Positions 1 through 9,107 are shown, counted from the first letter of the stretch. The stretch is 33,763 nt of DNA from Rhabdonatronobacter sediminivivens (GCF_013415485.1 NZ_JACBXS010000037.1:1-33763); one strand, 5' to 3'. Numbers and translations: made by a program. The notes: generated by a model not told the origin, from the sequence alone.

Positions 1-587
1 CCACCTTCGTCCGGGCACATATGGAGAGCATGGTTGCCTGCGACTTCTTCACCAAGACCGTGCTCACTGCCCGTGGGCCGTTGACAGCCTATGTGCTGAT
101 TTTCATCCATCTCGGCAGTCGCCGCGTGTACTGCAGTGCTCCGACCTATGCCCCGGACTCGGCATGGGTGACGCAGCAGGCACGCAACACGCTTATGTGG
201 TGCTCGAAGCAGGGGATCGAGCCGGGCTTCCTCATCCGAGACGCCGACACCAAGTTCAGCGTCAGCTTCGATACGGTTTGGGCATCGGAAGGTGCCAGGG
301 TCATCCAGATCCCGCATAGAGCACCGGACGCCAATGCCTTCGCCGAGTCCTTCATCGGCACCATCAAGCGCGAATGTCTGGACTTCTTCGTCTGCTTCAG
401 CCGGTCGCAGCTCGACTACATCCTGCGAACCTGGGTGCGCCATTACAACACCGAGCGCCCGCACCGCGGACGCGGTATCGGGAACAATGTGCTGCAAGTC
501 GATTTCCGACCGGCCCGAGACGGCCCGATCCGTAGGCGCCGCCAGCTTGGCGGCATCATCACATCCTACACCCGCGATGCGGCGTGA
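1..587 (+). CDS. Integrase-core (DDE) transposase, 5' end outside window
   Basis: C-terminal part of a retroviral-type integrase transposase (rve fold, IS3/IS481-like). The reading frame is open to the left edge of the window and reads sensibly there (TFVRAHMESMVACDFF), so the first ATG at 21 is probably internal and the true start lies upstream. Catalytic residues are visible: the first Asp in VACDFF, the second in IRDADTKF, and the Glu in AFAESFIGTIKRE. The protein ends with the family-typical RPHRGRGIG and a GGIITSY segment close to the stop at 585-587. It cuts and joins DNA ends for its element. A truncated IS110 gene begins only 7 bp after the stop, so the right end of this element has probably been lost or lies exactly at that junction. 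Confidence 0.8.
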   Translation, partial: TFVRAHMESMVACDFFTKTVLTARGPLTAYVLIFIHLGSRRVYCSAPTYAPDSAWVTQQARNTLMWCSKQGIEPGFLIRDADTKFSVSFDTVWASEGARVIQIPHRAPDANAFAESFIGTIKRECLDFFVCFSRSQLDYILRTWVRHYNTERPHRGRGIGNNVLQVDFRPARDGPIRRRRQLGGIITSYTRDAA

Positions 588-594
588 ATGCCTT

Positions 595-1053
595 CTATCC
601 CACCCCTTCCGGCGCCACATGCCCGAATTCATAGAGGTGCGCGCGCAGGGCGTTGATCGCCTCGGTCCGCTGCTTCATGATCTGCTCGTGGGCGCGAAAC
701 GCCACCGCCCGAGCCTGCTGGGCTTCGGTCTTGGGTTCGACGAACCGCATGGTCGGACGCGTCGCCGCTTCGGCATCGGTCGCATCGTTTTTCTGACGCT
801 TGATGAACGGCTTGACGTAATGCGGCGCAATCAGCCTGACGCTGTGACCGTAGGCGGACAATTCCCGCGCCCAATGGTGCGCGCTGGCACACGCCTCCAT
901 CGCCACCACGCAGGCAGGATGATCCGCCATGAACCCTGCAAACTGCAGGCGCGACAGCTTCTTGCGGAAAACGACAGCGCCGTCCGCTGCCGCCCCGCGC
1001 AAATTGAACACGTTCTTTGCCAGGTCGACTCCGATGATGCCAATCTCTCCCAT
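595..1053 (-). pseudogene. IS110-family transposase, N-terminal domain only
   Basis: About 152 residues from an ATG at 1053 that has a good ribosome site (GGAGAGGG about 6 nt upstream). Family members are about 340 residues, so only the RuvC-like DEDD domain remains. The DEDD acidic residues are visible: Asp in GVDLAKNVF, Glu in VAMEACASAHHW, and two Asp in KNDATDAEA. The usual block after the last motif (DAEAICEA..RPTMRFV) is here DAEAATRPTMRFV, which looks like a four-residue in-frame deletion. The frame stops at 595-597, right where the neighbouring integrase gene ends. The C-terminal domain with the catalytic serine is absent, so the protein should be inactive. The upstream, structured left end of the element is kept (see 1054-1198). 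Confidence 0.8.
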
Positions 1054-1198
1054 GGATGCCCTCTCCTTCAGCTTGTGTCTCGACACCACAAGCTTGGCAC
1101 ATTGCGATGCCGTCTGGGGAGAGCGGCATCCACCCCATCTCCACCCACCCTATGCATGCGCAGGCATCCTTCGCATGCTCCCCACACGGCGGCCATCG
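1054..1198 (-). ncRNA. IS110 left end; candidate bridge-RNA locus
   Basis: Non-coding stretch between the IS110 start codon and the end of the large repeat-protein gene. Two perfect hairpins are visible: an 8-bp stem at 1070-1077/1087-1094 with a 9-nt loop, and a 7-bp stem at 1106-1112/1124-1130 with an 11-nt loop. IS110-group elements encode their guide (bridge) RNA in the left end upstream of the transposase, and this stretch has the expected position, size and structure. That it is such an RNA is inference; no target or donor loop pairing was tested. Confidence 0.4.
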
Positions 1199-4100
1199 TC
1201 ACGCAAATTCCTGCATTGATCCGAGCAGGATCCCCGTCATACTGACCTCGGCATCTTGGGTCAGCGCATCGACCATGACGCCGGTGTCATACTCGACCGT
1301 GTCGCGATCAATATGCGTCAGGTCGGCGTCAGCATCGACGAACACCCATCGCGGCCCGTGCTCGCTCTCGAGCCCCACCGCCGCGCGCAGCACTTCAAGT
1401 GCATCCAGCGCCGTGACCCGGCCATCGGCATTAATATCGGCAGCGATGAAGGCTTCAGGCGTTGCCGGCCCGAAACTGGGCGTCAGGCCAACCGCAAGTC
1501 GCAGAACATCAAGCGCATCCAGCGCAGACGGGCGACCGTCGGTTACAGGGTCGTAGGGGCGTGTCGCATCGAGATGGCCGGACATGCCGGTGTCGAGTTC
1601 GAAGCCGAAGGACCCGCTGCTATCGGCCTCGGCACTGTAGCTTGCGCCGTCATCAGGTGAGAAAATGATCTCCACCCCCTCCAGGGCACGGCCGCCGCGA
1701 TCTGCCACCAAACCCTCCAGGGTATGAGCCGGGACAGGCTCCACGGGGTCCGGCTCTGGCGTGCCTGTCTCGCGTACGCCGGCACCGCGGATTGTAACAG
1801 TGATTGTCTCGGATGCGGTACCGTCAAGGCTGGAAACAGTCAGGGTATCGGCAACCTCGGCTCCCTCGGGCAGCGCTTGCACAGCACTGGCGTCATTGTC
1901 GAGAGCGTAGGACCAGGCGCCGGTCTCGTGGCCGAAGGCGAAGGTGCCGAAATCGCCCGCCAGAGTGGCGGTGCCGACCTCCGCGAACCGGTCCTCGCCC
2001 GCATCCGGGTCGGTGACGCTCAGCACGCCCGCGACCTGCGCGCGATCAGGGTCGCCCTCGACCACCAGCCCGGTACTGTCCCCGGCGATGCTGGCGGGGT
2101 CGTTGATCCCGGCCACGTTGATGTCGATGGTCACATCGGTCGACCGATCATCCTGGTCGGTCACCGTGACCACGAAGACATCGCCCTCGACGACGCCTTC
2201 GGGCAGTCGCTGCGCGGCGTTGGGATCGTATCGGAACGCTCCATCGCTGCCAATGCGCAGCAGCCCCAGGGCGCCGGCGATCTCCACCTCATCCTCGATG
2301 GCCTCGCCATTCACCGCCGAGACGCGCAGCGATGTTTCGCCCTGCCCGGGCCAGATCGAGCCCGACACCGGCGGGCTATCCTGCACAGCCGTGAGGTTCA
2401 GATCGCCAAGATCATTCAGCCCGAGCAGCGTGATACTAACATAGCGCAGGCCGCCATCTTCCCAGATCAGATCGAAGGCGGGCTCTGCGTCCGGAGCGGA
2501 CATCACCACCTGGTCGAAATCGCCGATGACCGAGCCGCCTACCTTAAGGAAATCGAAAACGTCATCTGCTCCCGGCTGGTAGCCATCGATGAAACTGAGC
2601 TCCAGTGTGCCGCCGAGATACAGGTCTCCGGTCACTTCCAGAACGTCGAACTGGCCGGGCGCAAGACCCGCGAACTCGATTTCGATCGCGCCGGTTTCAA
2701 GAACGGTCAGATCACCGTCGATCAGGAACCGGCCCGGCGACGACCCGATCTCCAGCCGCCCGCCTAGGTTTATCGTGGAGCCTTCGGGGATGTGCCAGGA
2801 CCCGTCGTCGCCGATCACCGTGGCGCCGGTGCCGATGTTGGCGGCCCCGGAGGTAATCGACCCGCCGTTGCGGATCTCGACGAGGGCCGAGCCGACATGC
2901 ATCACCCCCGCGTTGTCCGGCGCCACCACCACGCTGCCGCCGTCAAGCACCTGCAGCCGCGCACCGCCTTCGCGGCCGACCCACAGCTCGGGGAATATGA
3001 TTGGACCGGGAACATCGGAGAGCTCGGCGTCGGCGAAGCTCAGGTCGAGGATCGAGCCTTCGCCCACGACGATGACGGAGCCGAAACCTGTGTCGAACTC
3101 GCCGATCAGCGCCCGGTTGGTCTCGACCCGGCCGCCGTCGCTGATCAGGAGCCCGCCCGTGCCGGTCTCGCCAACGACCAGCAGCGGGCTGTCGAGCAGC
3201 GTGTTGAACGCGGCCGGCACGTCTGCGCCCTGACCCATGACGGAGACCTGTCCGTCGCCGAACTGCAGATCGCTGGAAACCGAAGCGGAACCGCCGATCG
3301 TGGTGGCTGCGAACACCTGCGCGCCCTCGCGGATCAGCATCAGGCCCTCGCCCCCGACGCCGACCTCCAGCAGGCTGTGCGTCGTAGTCTGCCCTGCAAG
3401 CCGCGATCCCTCGCCCCGCACCTCCAGCTCGCCCCGCATGCCGCCGAGAAAGCCGAGGCGGATCTCGTCGGCGTAAACATGCCCGCGCTCTTCCACCAGC
3501 AGCGCGCCTTCCCGCGGGCCACCGGGGGGCAGGCCGACCAGGCCGAGCAGGATGGTGCTCGCCTCGACGGCGGAATGGATTATCCCGCCGTCGTCATCGA
3601 CGGCGAAGCCGGCGACGCGGACGCGGCTGCCGGCCTCCACATCCGCGCCGACGGCCAGAACGGCGTCGCTGACAAGCTGGCCGCCGCCGGTGACTTCCAC
3701 CAAGCCGCCATGCACGCCGCCGACATCGATCTGCACATGGTGCATGATGGCGCCGAGGCCGTCGATCTGCACGAGGCCGGTTTCGCCCGCACCGTCCACG
3801 ATGGCCCCGTAATCGAACTCGGCGCCGCCGACCCGCCCCCCCGCCGCGACCTGCAGGCGGTCGATCACGTGCAGGTCGACGTCCGTGCCGTCGCGGGTGG
3901 CGGCGGTCTCGAAGTCGTCCAGAAAGACGTCGCCGACCAGAAGCCAGCCGTCGTGAGACAGGATCCCGCGCGGCCCGACAAAGACGTCATCCACTGTCAG
4001 GCGACCGTCGGGCAGACGCACCGCGCTGACGCCATCCTCGGTCTCGAACGTCCCGAGGACCCGCGCGGCGACGGAGAGATCGTCTGTGGACTGCACCGAG

Positions 4101-5647
4101 AGCGACTGGAGCCGATATTCGTGACCGTCGAGGGCAAAGCTCACATCGCCCGCCAGCACCGTCGCGCTGCCATGCGCGGCATCCGCGTCGAAGGTCACCA
4201 CATAGGCGCCAACCGCATCGAACATGGCGCTCTGCGACCCGGTCGGCGAAAAGCTGGTCGTCCAGTTGCTGCCATCGGCGAAAAGGCCATCGACCGCGTC
4301 AAGCCAGCGAATGTCGAAATCCAACTGCATTCTGAAGGCAGTCCGCGCGCTCCGGCCGGTTTCGCCTTCCGGTGCTGGGAACCCGGTGCCGGTAATCCAG
4401 CCGTCATTCGCTACATCGACTGCCGTTGCCAGATAGCCATCGCCAAGAAGATCGGCGAACGTCGAAGACTGCACAAGAGCCTTCAGATTATATAGGGCGT
4501 CGTCATGCCAGACGAACGGGGTCCGCAGAGGCAGGGACGCCATACCCGGGCGAAGGGGTGACGCATCGTCATGGGGGTCAATCCACATGTACCCGACCAC
4601 CAGACCCTCGTCATTCATCGCATCAGCTATCAGGCGCGGTGTCCCGATGGCGTTCGGAGTCGGCGTGCTGGGACCAACATAGCTTGCGTCGCCCAAGGAC
4701 CGGAATGACCCAAAATCGTAGACGGCGCTCTGCTGCTGGGGGAAATTCACGGCCAGCGCCTGAAAGCTGTCGTAGAGACCCAGGAAACTCCAGCCCCGCT
4801 CGATGGGCAACGGGACCTCGGTGCCCTCTGCCGTGATCAAGAAGCTCCATTCCTCGGACCCGAAGTCCCGGTCGAACCTGCCCTGCAGCACCATATCGCC
4901 CGAATTGTTGATCCTGATGTTCGTCGCCTGCCGCGCCGCAGTCTCGGAAAGGCCGGTCGGTAGCGGCACCAGTTGGATCGGTTCGCCGGCTGGTACGATC
5001 CAGGGGAGCCAGTCGGTAAGCGCGCCGGACTCTTCCGGTATCATGCGGATAACGCCGACGACGGTCGACGACTCGTTAAGGCCTGTCGGGACGAAGCCGT
5101 TAATTTCCCCGCTCATCGTTGGCAGGCCAAGGTCGCGTGCGTCATCCTCCCAGATGAACCCGACCGCGGCAGGATGGGTGTCTCCACGCGCTTCCACGCG
5201 AGTGAGCCATGTGCTTCCCACCACCGTGCCGGCGTCGCTGATGATCAGATCACGAACCTGCGGGTAGGCAACTTCCAGGTCGATGATCTCTAGCCTGGGT
5301 GTGACAAGCTCCAGGTCGTTCCAGCCCCAGCGAAAGGCCTGCGCTCCGGGTGCGATCCCGGCAACGACGCCGAAACTATTGATGCTCAGGCCTTCGCTGA
5401 ACGTCACCGCGTCGATGCCGTCGCCGTGTGTCAGTGGTGGCAGCCACTCGAAATGAGCCACATAAGGGCGGGCCCGATCCTCGGGCGGTTCGCTCGGACC
5501 GCCGTCCGGCAGTTCTTCCATGGATTCATCAGACATCTCGGCGCTCCCACTAGATGCCGTCCCCGACCGAGCCGCAGTCCCCGTCGAGCGGGAACCGGCA
5601 TGTTCGTTCGGCGCAAGAACAAAAAACGTTGCCGTCAGCATCCCCAC
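1199..5647 (-). CDS. Large repeat protein: HAF-like, T5SS/PEP-CTERM-type, VCBS-like and dockerin-like segments
   Basis: 1482 residues, probably surface-exposed or secreted. Rough order: Ser/Thr/Gly-rich start; residues about 70-440 resemble the HAF extracellular repeat (GVVAGIAPGAQAFRW, GTVVGSTW); about 560-1000 carry Gly-rich beta repeats of the T5SS/PEP-CTERM-associated type (VEVTGGGQLVSDAVLAVG, LLISDGGRVETNRALIG); about 1090-1300 look like VCBS/cadherin-type domains; about 1307-1365 like a carboxypeptidase-regulatory fold; 1366-1388 and 1404-1426 are two dockerin-like calcium loops (DINADGRVTALDALEVLR). There is no beta-barrel, PEP-CTERM or LPXTG tail, so type I secretion is a guess. Start uncertain: GTG 5647, ATG 5641 or ATG 5536, the last with the best ribosome site (GGGAG) but no signal peptide. 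The stop directly abuts the IS110 left end, so the last few residues (SMQEFA) may be IS-derived. Confidence 0.75.
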   Translation of the reverse strand: MGMLTATFFVLAPNEHAGSRSTGTAARSGTASSGSAEMSDESMEELPDGGPSEPPEDRARPYVAHFEWLPPLTHGDGIDAVTFSEGLSINSFGVVAGIAPGAQAFRWGWNDLELVTPRLEIIDLEVAYPQVRDLIISDAGTVVGSTWLTRVEARGDTHPAAVGFIWEDDARDLGLPTMSGEINGFVPTGLNESSTVVGVIRMIPEESGALTDWLPWIVPAGEPIQLVPLPTGLSETAARQATNIRINNSGDMVLQGRFDRDFGSEEWSFLITAEGTEVPLPIERGWSFLGLYDSFQALAVNFPQQQSAVYDFGSFRSLGDASYVGPSTPTPNAIGTPRLIADAMNDEGLVVGYMWIDPHDDASPLRPGMASLPLRTPFVWHDDALYNLKALVQSSTFADLLGDGYLATAVDVANDGWITGTGFPAPEGETGRSARTAFRMQLDFDIRWLDAVDGLFADGSNWTTSFSPTGSQSAMFDAVGAYVVTFDADAAHGSATVLAGDVSFALDGHEYRLQSLSVQSTDDLSVAARVLGTFETEDGVSAVRLPDGRLTVDDVFVGPRGILSHDGWLLVGDVFLDDFETAATRDGTDVDLHVIDRLQVAAGGRVGGAEFDYGAIVDGAGETGLVQIDGLGAIMHHVQIDVGGVHGGLVEVTGGGQLVSDAVLAVGADVEAGSRVRVAGFAVDDDGGIIHSAVEASTILLGLVGLPPGGPREGALLVEERGHVYADEIRLGFLGGMRGELEVRGEGSRLAGQTTTHSLLEVGVGGEGLMLIREGAQVFAATTIGGSASVSSDLQFGDGQVSVMGQGADVPAAFNTLLDSPLLVVGETGTGGLLISDGGRVETNRALIGEFDTGFGSVIVVGEGSILDLSFADAELSDVPGPIIFPELWVGREGGARLQVLDGGSVVVAPDNAGVMHVGSALVEIRNGGSITSGAANIGTGATVIGDDGSWHIPEGSTINLGGRLEIGSSPGRFLIDGDLTVLETGAIEIEFAGLAPGQFDVLEVTGDLYLGGTLELSFIDGYQPGADDVFDFLKVGGSVIGDFDQVVMSAPDAEPAFDLIWEDGGLRYVSITLLGLNDLGDLNLTAVQDSPPVSGSIWPGQGETSLRVSAVNGEAIEDEVEIAGALGLLRIGSDGAFRYDPNAAQRLPEGVVEGDVFVVTVTDQDDRSTDVTIDINVAGINDPASIAGDSTGLVVEGDPDRAQVAGVLSVTDPDAGEDRFAEVGTATLAGDFGTFAFGHETGAWSYALDNDASAVQALPEGAEVADTLTVSSLDGTASETITVTIRGAGVRETGTPEPDPVEPVPAHTLEGLVADRGGRALEGVEIIFSPDDGASYSAEADSSGSFGFELDTGMSGHLDATRPYDPVTDGRPSALDALDVLRLAVGLTPSFGPATPEAFIAADINADGRVTALDALEVLRAAVGLESEHGPRWVFVDADADLTHIDRDTVEYDTGVMVDALTQDAEVSMTGILLGSMQEFA

Positions 5648-6016
5648 CCATGAGGGTAGACCGTTTCACACAGCCGGGGTCCGCGCACCGTTTGGCTGGC
5701 CTGCCACCATGGGGTGGTAGTTTCATTCTTGACCGACATTCCCCAAGTGGCGTGCCGGGTGACCTAAGGTTCGCCTGAATCTGCCTGCAGGACAAGCATT
5801 TTTCGCCCCGAGCGGCGCCTTCGGTCGCGCAGGCTGTTGGAACTGGGCTGATCAGACCGGGAAGCCGCCGTGTTCTGGCTCGGCGGCGGTGTTTTTCAGC
5901 GCAGCGGGCAGACCTGTCCTGCCGCTTTCGTTCAGTTTGTGTCACCCGAGTTTAGCACTTCGTCATGTTAAGTACCTGATATCCTTGAAGCGGGGTTCAA
6001 GAAATGACACAACAAG
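5648..6016. other. Intergenic stretch with one terminator-like hairpin
   Basis: No convincing gene in either strand. A 7-bp G+C stem at 5864-5870/5881-5887 is followed by GGTGTTTTT, which resembles an intrinsic terminator on the plus strand, but the gene it would have served is gone. The rest is probably IS flank. Confidence 0.4.
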
Positions 6017-6457
6017 TCAGGCTGACTGCTTCGGCAGCTCTATTTTCAGGGCCTTGAACAGGTCGAGTTGCTCCGCGTCTGGGCGGGTTATGCCATGATA
6101 GGCATTGGCGCCCACATGAACGGTGTGTTTTTGGATCCTGCTGAGGCATTTCAGCAGTTTCGATGGAGAAACCGGGCTTTCAGCAGCCTTCAGGCGCATC
6201 CGCAGGATGCGGTAGAGGGCAAGGGCAAGAAAGCAGATGAGCGCATGGGCGCGGATCCGATCTGGCAGGCGATGATAGACAGGCGCTATTTCGATTTCGG
6301 ATTTGAGCACGCGAAAGCCCCGCTCGATGTCAGCCAGTGACCGATAGCGCGCGACCACCTCTTCCGGGGTCATGTCCGACAGGCTGGTGACCAGCATCAG
6401 CTTGCCATCCAGTTGCGCGGCCTGTGCGATGGCCTCATCATCAACGGTATAGGGCAT
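6017..6457 (-). pseudogene. IS1634-type (IS4-like) transposase, C-terminal fragment
   Basis: About 146 residues remain of a DDE transposase normally over 500 long. The block with the catalytic Glu is recognisable (RYRSLADIERGFRVLKSE), followed by a hydrophobic helix (ALICFLALALYRILRM). The natural C-terminus ends at 6017. The 5' side is cut exactly where the terminal inverted repeat of an IS5-like fragment starts (6453-6467), so that element inserted here and the rest of the IS1634 gene was later lost. Inactive. Confidence 0.75.
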
Positions 6458-6665
6458 TGTTGCAGAAAGGCGGCTTGAGGCGTGTCTCCCCCTTTCCCCC
6501 TTCAGGTTCAGGCCACGCGGACGATCTCGGCGGTGCCGAGTGCGTTGAAACGATTCATGAGTGCAATGCGGATATGGATTTCGGCGGTTTGGCGATCGGG
6601 GTCCCTTGCTGCGATGCGTTTCCCGAAGGACTTGAGGCACCGCATCTTGGCCTCGGCGCGGCTGC
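6453..6665 (-). mobile_element. IS5-family (IS903-like) end fragment
   Basis: Starts with the 15-base terminal repeat GGCATTGTTGCAGAA, identical to the left end of the complete copy at 9108. It keeps the last 50 or so residues of the transposase, including the Glu region (AEAKMRCLKSFGKRIAARD) and the end NRFNALGTAEIVRVA. By eye it is similar but not identical to the 9108 copy, so the two are sibling elements rather than a recent duplication. The inner edge joins a phage gene near 6655-6668, where both partners encode Arg-Ser-Arg. Confidence 0.75.
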
Positions 6666-6876
6666 GAGGGCGACGGGCGGCCGCGTCCAGCATCTGGCGG
6701 TGGATGGCATTGGTCTGCTCCAACTGGTCGAGCCGTTCGGCAGCGCGGCCTGCGCGTTCGCCTGATCGGCGGAGGTTGAGAATGAACAAGGCGATGGTGA
6801 GCGCGACAAGAGCGAGTGCCGCCACCCGCCGCGCCCATGGCCGGGCCATCAGCCCGACCACGAGGCCGCCCCACAT
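6660..6876 (-). pseudogene. Phage small membrane protein, fused in frame to IS5-like remnant
   Basis: From an ATG at 6876 about 73 residues encode a small single-span protein: short N-terminus, helix at about residues 17-35 (RRVAALALVALTIALFILN), then a charged helix (ERAGRAAERLDQLEQ). This type of short membrane protein lies in the lysis-to-packaging region of Rhodobacterales prophages and may be Rz- or holin-like. The ATG overlaps the TGA of the upstream phage gene (TGATG), a coupling typical of phage cassettes. The natural C-terminus is replaced by IS5-like transposase codons, so the open frame continues as a chimera to 6508. Function of the chimera is doubtful. Confidence 0.5.
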
Positions 6877-7130
6877 CAGCGCAGCCCCTTACGCCAGTCG
6901 TCGAGCCGCGCCCAGATCGCCAAGGCAATCTCTCCGAGCGTCAGCGCGATGAACAGAACAGCCAGCGGAGCGCACCGAGATACGGCTGCAGTGGAAGGAC
7001 TGCACCCTGCGCCTCGGCCAGCAGCTCCTGAGCGATTTCGACATCGGGGTCACCGACCGTAATCTTGCCAGCAGGCTTGCCGCTACCCGGAGAATGTCGG
7101 TTGTAGGAATTCCGCACGATCAGTAAGCAG
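6875..7130 (-). pseudogene. Phage endolysin/holin-type gene, C-terminal remnant with frameshift
   Basis: Minus-strand reading gives GKITVGDPDVEIAQELL, then LQPYLGA, and in a shifted frame LAVLFIALTLGEIALAIW with DDWRKGLR and a stop at 6875-6877. The first part resembles the linker of phage N-acetylmuramidase/holin fusions and the second is a membrane helix. Joining them needs a one-base change near 6962-6973. The 5' part is lost at the junction with the lldD region. With the next gene it forms a decayed lysis cassette. The family call rests on memory of similar prophage genes and is moderate at best. Confidence 0.4.
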
Positions 7131-7164
7131 TCAGGACCAGTTTTCCGATGCTCAGGAACAGCCC

Positions 7165-8334
7165 ATGCCCGTGATCGCCGAAATCGAGGACCTGCGCCGC
7201 CTCTATCGCCGTCGCACGCCGCGCATGTTCTGCGATTTCGTCGAAAGCGGGTCCTGGAGCGAGCAGACGCTGCGCGCCAACATCAGCGACTTTCACCACC
7301 TGCGGCTGCGCCAACGTGTGGCGGTGGACATGTCGAACCGTTCCACCAGATCCACCATGATCGGCGAGGATGTCGCCATGCCCGTTGCCCTGGCGCCGGT
7401 GGGGCTGACCGGGATGCAGTGCGCTGACGGGGAGATCAAGGCCGCCCGCGCGGCCGAGAAATTCGGTGTGCCCTATACCCTTTCCCTCCTGTCGATCTGT
7501 TCGATCGAGGACGTGGCCGAACATACCTCGCGCCCGTTCTGGTTTCAGGTTTACACGCTCAAGGATGAGGACTTCATGCGCCGCCTGTTCGAGCGGGCGC
7601 GCGCGGCGCACTGCTCGGCGATCATCATAACACTGGACCTGCAGGTGCTGGGCCAGCGCCACAAGGATCTGCACAACGGGTTGTCCGCACCGCCGAAGCT
7701 GACCGTGAAATCTGTCGCCAACATGATGACCAAGGTGCAATGGGGCCTGGGCATGCTGGGCACGAAACGGCGGTTCTTCGGCAATGTGGTGGGTCACGCC
7801 AAGGGGGTGACGGACCCTGCGTCGATATCGGCCTGGACGGCCGAGGCCTTCGACGAAACGCTGGACTGGGACCGCGTGGCCCAGTTTCGCGACATGTGGG
7901 GTGGCAAGCTGATCCTCAAGGGCATCCTCGATGTCGAGGACGCGATCAAGGCCGCCGATCTGGGCGTCGATGCGATCATCGTGTCCAACCATGGCGGACG
8001 GCAACTGGACGGCGCAATGTCCTCGATCCGGATGCTGCCCCGGATTGTCGATGCCGTGGGCGACCGGGTCGAGGTGCATATGGACGGCGGGATCCGGTCA
8101 GGGCAGGACGTGCTCAAGGCGCTCGCGCTGGGCGCGCACGGCACCTATATCGGGCGGGCCTTTACCTATGGTCTTGGTGCGATGGGCGAAGATGGCGTGA
8201 CAAAGGCGTTGCAGGTGATCCACAAGGAACTCGACACCACCATGGCGCTCTGCGGCGAACGCGATGTCCATGACCTTGGCGCCGACAACCTGATCATCCC
8301 GCAGGGCTTCGACGACCCGACCGCAAGGCTCTGA
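7165..8334 (+). CDS. lldD: FMN-dependent L-lactate dehydrogenase
   Basis: 389 residues, the normal length for the FMN-dependent alpha-hydroxy-acid dehydrogenase family. These enzymes oxidise L-lactate to pyruvate and pass electrons to the respiratory chain at the inner membrane. Family signatures are present: PVALAPVGLTGM near residue 73 for the FMN pocket, FWFQVYTLKD, and the active-site block SNHGGRQLDG with the catalytic His and the substrate-binding Arg, followed by DGGIRSGQDVLKALALGA and IGRAFTYGLGA for FMN phosphate binding. The start ATG has an AGGA ribosome site. It ends opposite a TRAP transporter gene, with a perfect hairpin between them. Lactate is the most likely substrate; glycolate or mandelate are possible. 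It appears intact although IS and phage debris lies directly upstream. Confidence 0.88.
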   Translation: MPVIAEIEDLRRLYRRRTPRMFCDFVESGSWSEQTLRANISDFHHLRLRQRVAVDMSNRSTRSTMIGEDVAMPVALAPVGLTGMQCADGEIKAARAAEKFGVPYTLSLLSICSIEDVAEHTSRPFWFQVYTLKDEDFMRRLFERARAAHCSAIIITLDLQVLGQRHKDLHNGLSAPPKLTVKSVANMMTKVQWGLGMLGTKRRFFGNVVGHAKGVTDPASISAWTAEAFDETLDWDRVAQFRDMWGGKLILKGILDVEDAIKAADLGVDAIIVSNHGGRQLDGAMSSIRMLPRIVDAVGDRVEVHMDGGIRSGQDVLKALALGAHGTYIGRAFTYGLGAMGEDGVTKALQVIHKELDTTMALCGERDVHDLGADNLIIPQGFDDPTARL

Positions 8335-8362
8335 GCCATTGACGACCCCGGGCCCAATACGG

Positions 8363-8385
8363 GCCGCGCGACATGGTCGCGCGGC
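8363..8385. terminator. Bidirectional hairpin terminator, lldD / TRAP gene
   Basis: Perfect 10-bp stem (GCCGCGCGAC with its complement) around a 3-nt loop, between the convergent lldD and TRAP genes. There is no long T-tract on either side, so it may act mainly as a stabilising 3' hairpin. Confidence 0.6.
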
Positions 8386-8419
8386 ATAAAGTTTCGATCA
8401 CATCACCATCGGTCCCGGA

Positions 8420-9107
8420 TCAACGAATGTAGCCGAGCTCACCCCAGCGGCGGTAGTTCTCGCGGAATGTGCTGTAGCTTTCGTACACACGCGCGAAATC
8501 GGCATCTGCCGCGGCTTGCTCGTCGGCGACCTCCAGCCAAGCAGCTTCGAGCGCTTCGAGGATTTCGTCCGAGAAGGTGTGGATGGTGACCCCGCGTTCC
8601 TCAAGCTCCGCGATGGCCCCGAACTGAAGCGCCTCGCCTTCTGCCAAACCGTAGGCAATATTGGCGTCGCACACGGTTTCAATCTTGAACTGGGTGTTCT
8701 CGTCCAGGCTCTCCCAAACATCGAGGTTGACCATCAGATCAAGCAGAGTCGATTGCTGGTGCCAGCCGGGGAAGTAGTAGTGCTGCGCCACCTGATAGAA
8801 ACCGAGGTTCAGGTCGATGGCAGGCATCGAGAATTCCGCACCGTCGATCGCGCCAAGTTCAAGCGCGGGGAAGATGTCGCCGGGGGCCAGAAGCTGGGTG
8901 GATACGCCCATTTTTTCCATCACCAGCGCGCCCAACCCGAAGAACCGCATGGTCAGACCTTCGAAATCCTCGACGGTTTCGATCGGCTCGCGGAACCAGC
9001 CGGCCGCTTCGGGCGCGATGATGGCGCAGTGCAGGGACTTTACGTTGTGCGGCTCCCACAGTTCGTCAAACAGCTCTCTGCCGCCGCCGAACTTCACCCA
9101 TGCCAGA
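8420..9107 (-). pseudogene. TRAP transporter substrate-binding protein (DctP type), 5'-truncated by IS
   Basis: C-terminal two thirds of a periplasmic DctP-family receptor (about 229 of the usual 340 or so residues). Typical features: GGGRELFDELW, a GWFREPI block, LTMRFFGLGALVMEKMG with the conserved Arg that binds substrate carboxylates, GAIDGAEFSMP, and the YYFPGWHQQS motif that resembles the Tyr/Trp region of TakP/lactate-binding receptors. The signal peptide and first lobe are missing: the IS903-like element starts at 9108, and the ATG that opens the remaining frame lies inside its terminal repeat. The protein cannot be exported or functional. Its position beside lldD suggests an original role in lactate (or other hydroxy-acid) uptake. 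The membrane subunits (DctQ/DctM) are not present. Confidence 0.8.

Noticed and set aside
2792..4495. 567-codon open frame on the plus strand
   Set aside because: It lies antisense within the large repeat-protein gene; repetitive high-GC sequence keeps the opposite strand open, and the product has no family character.
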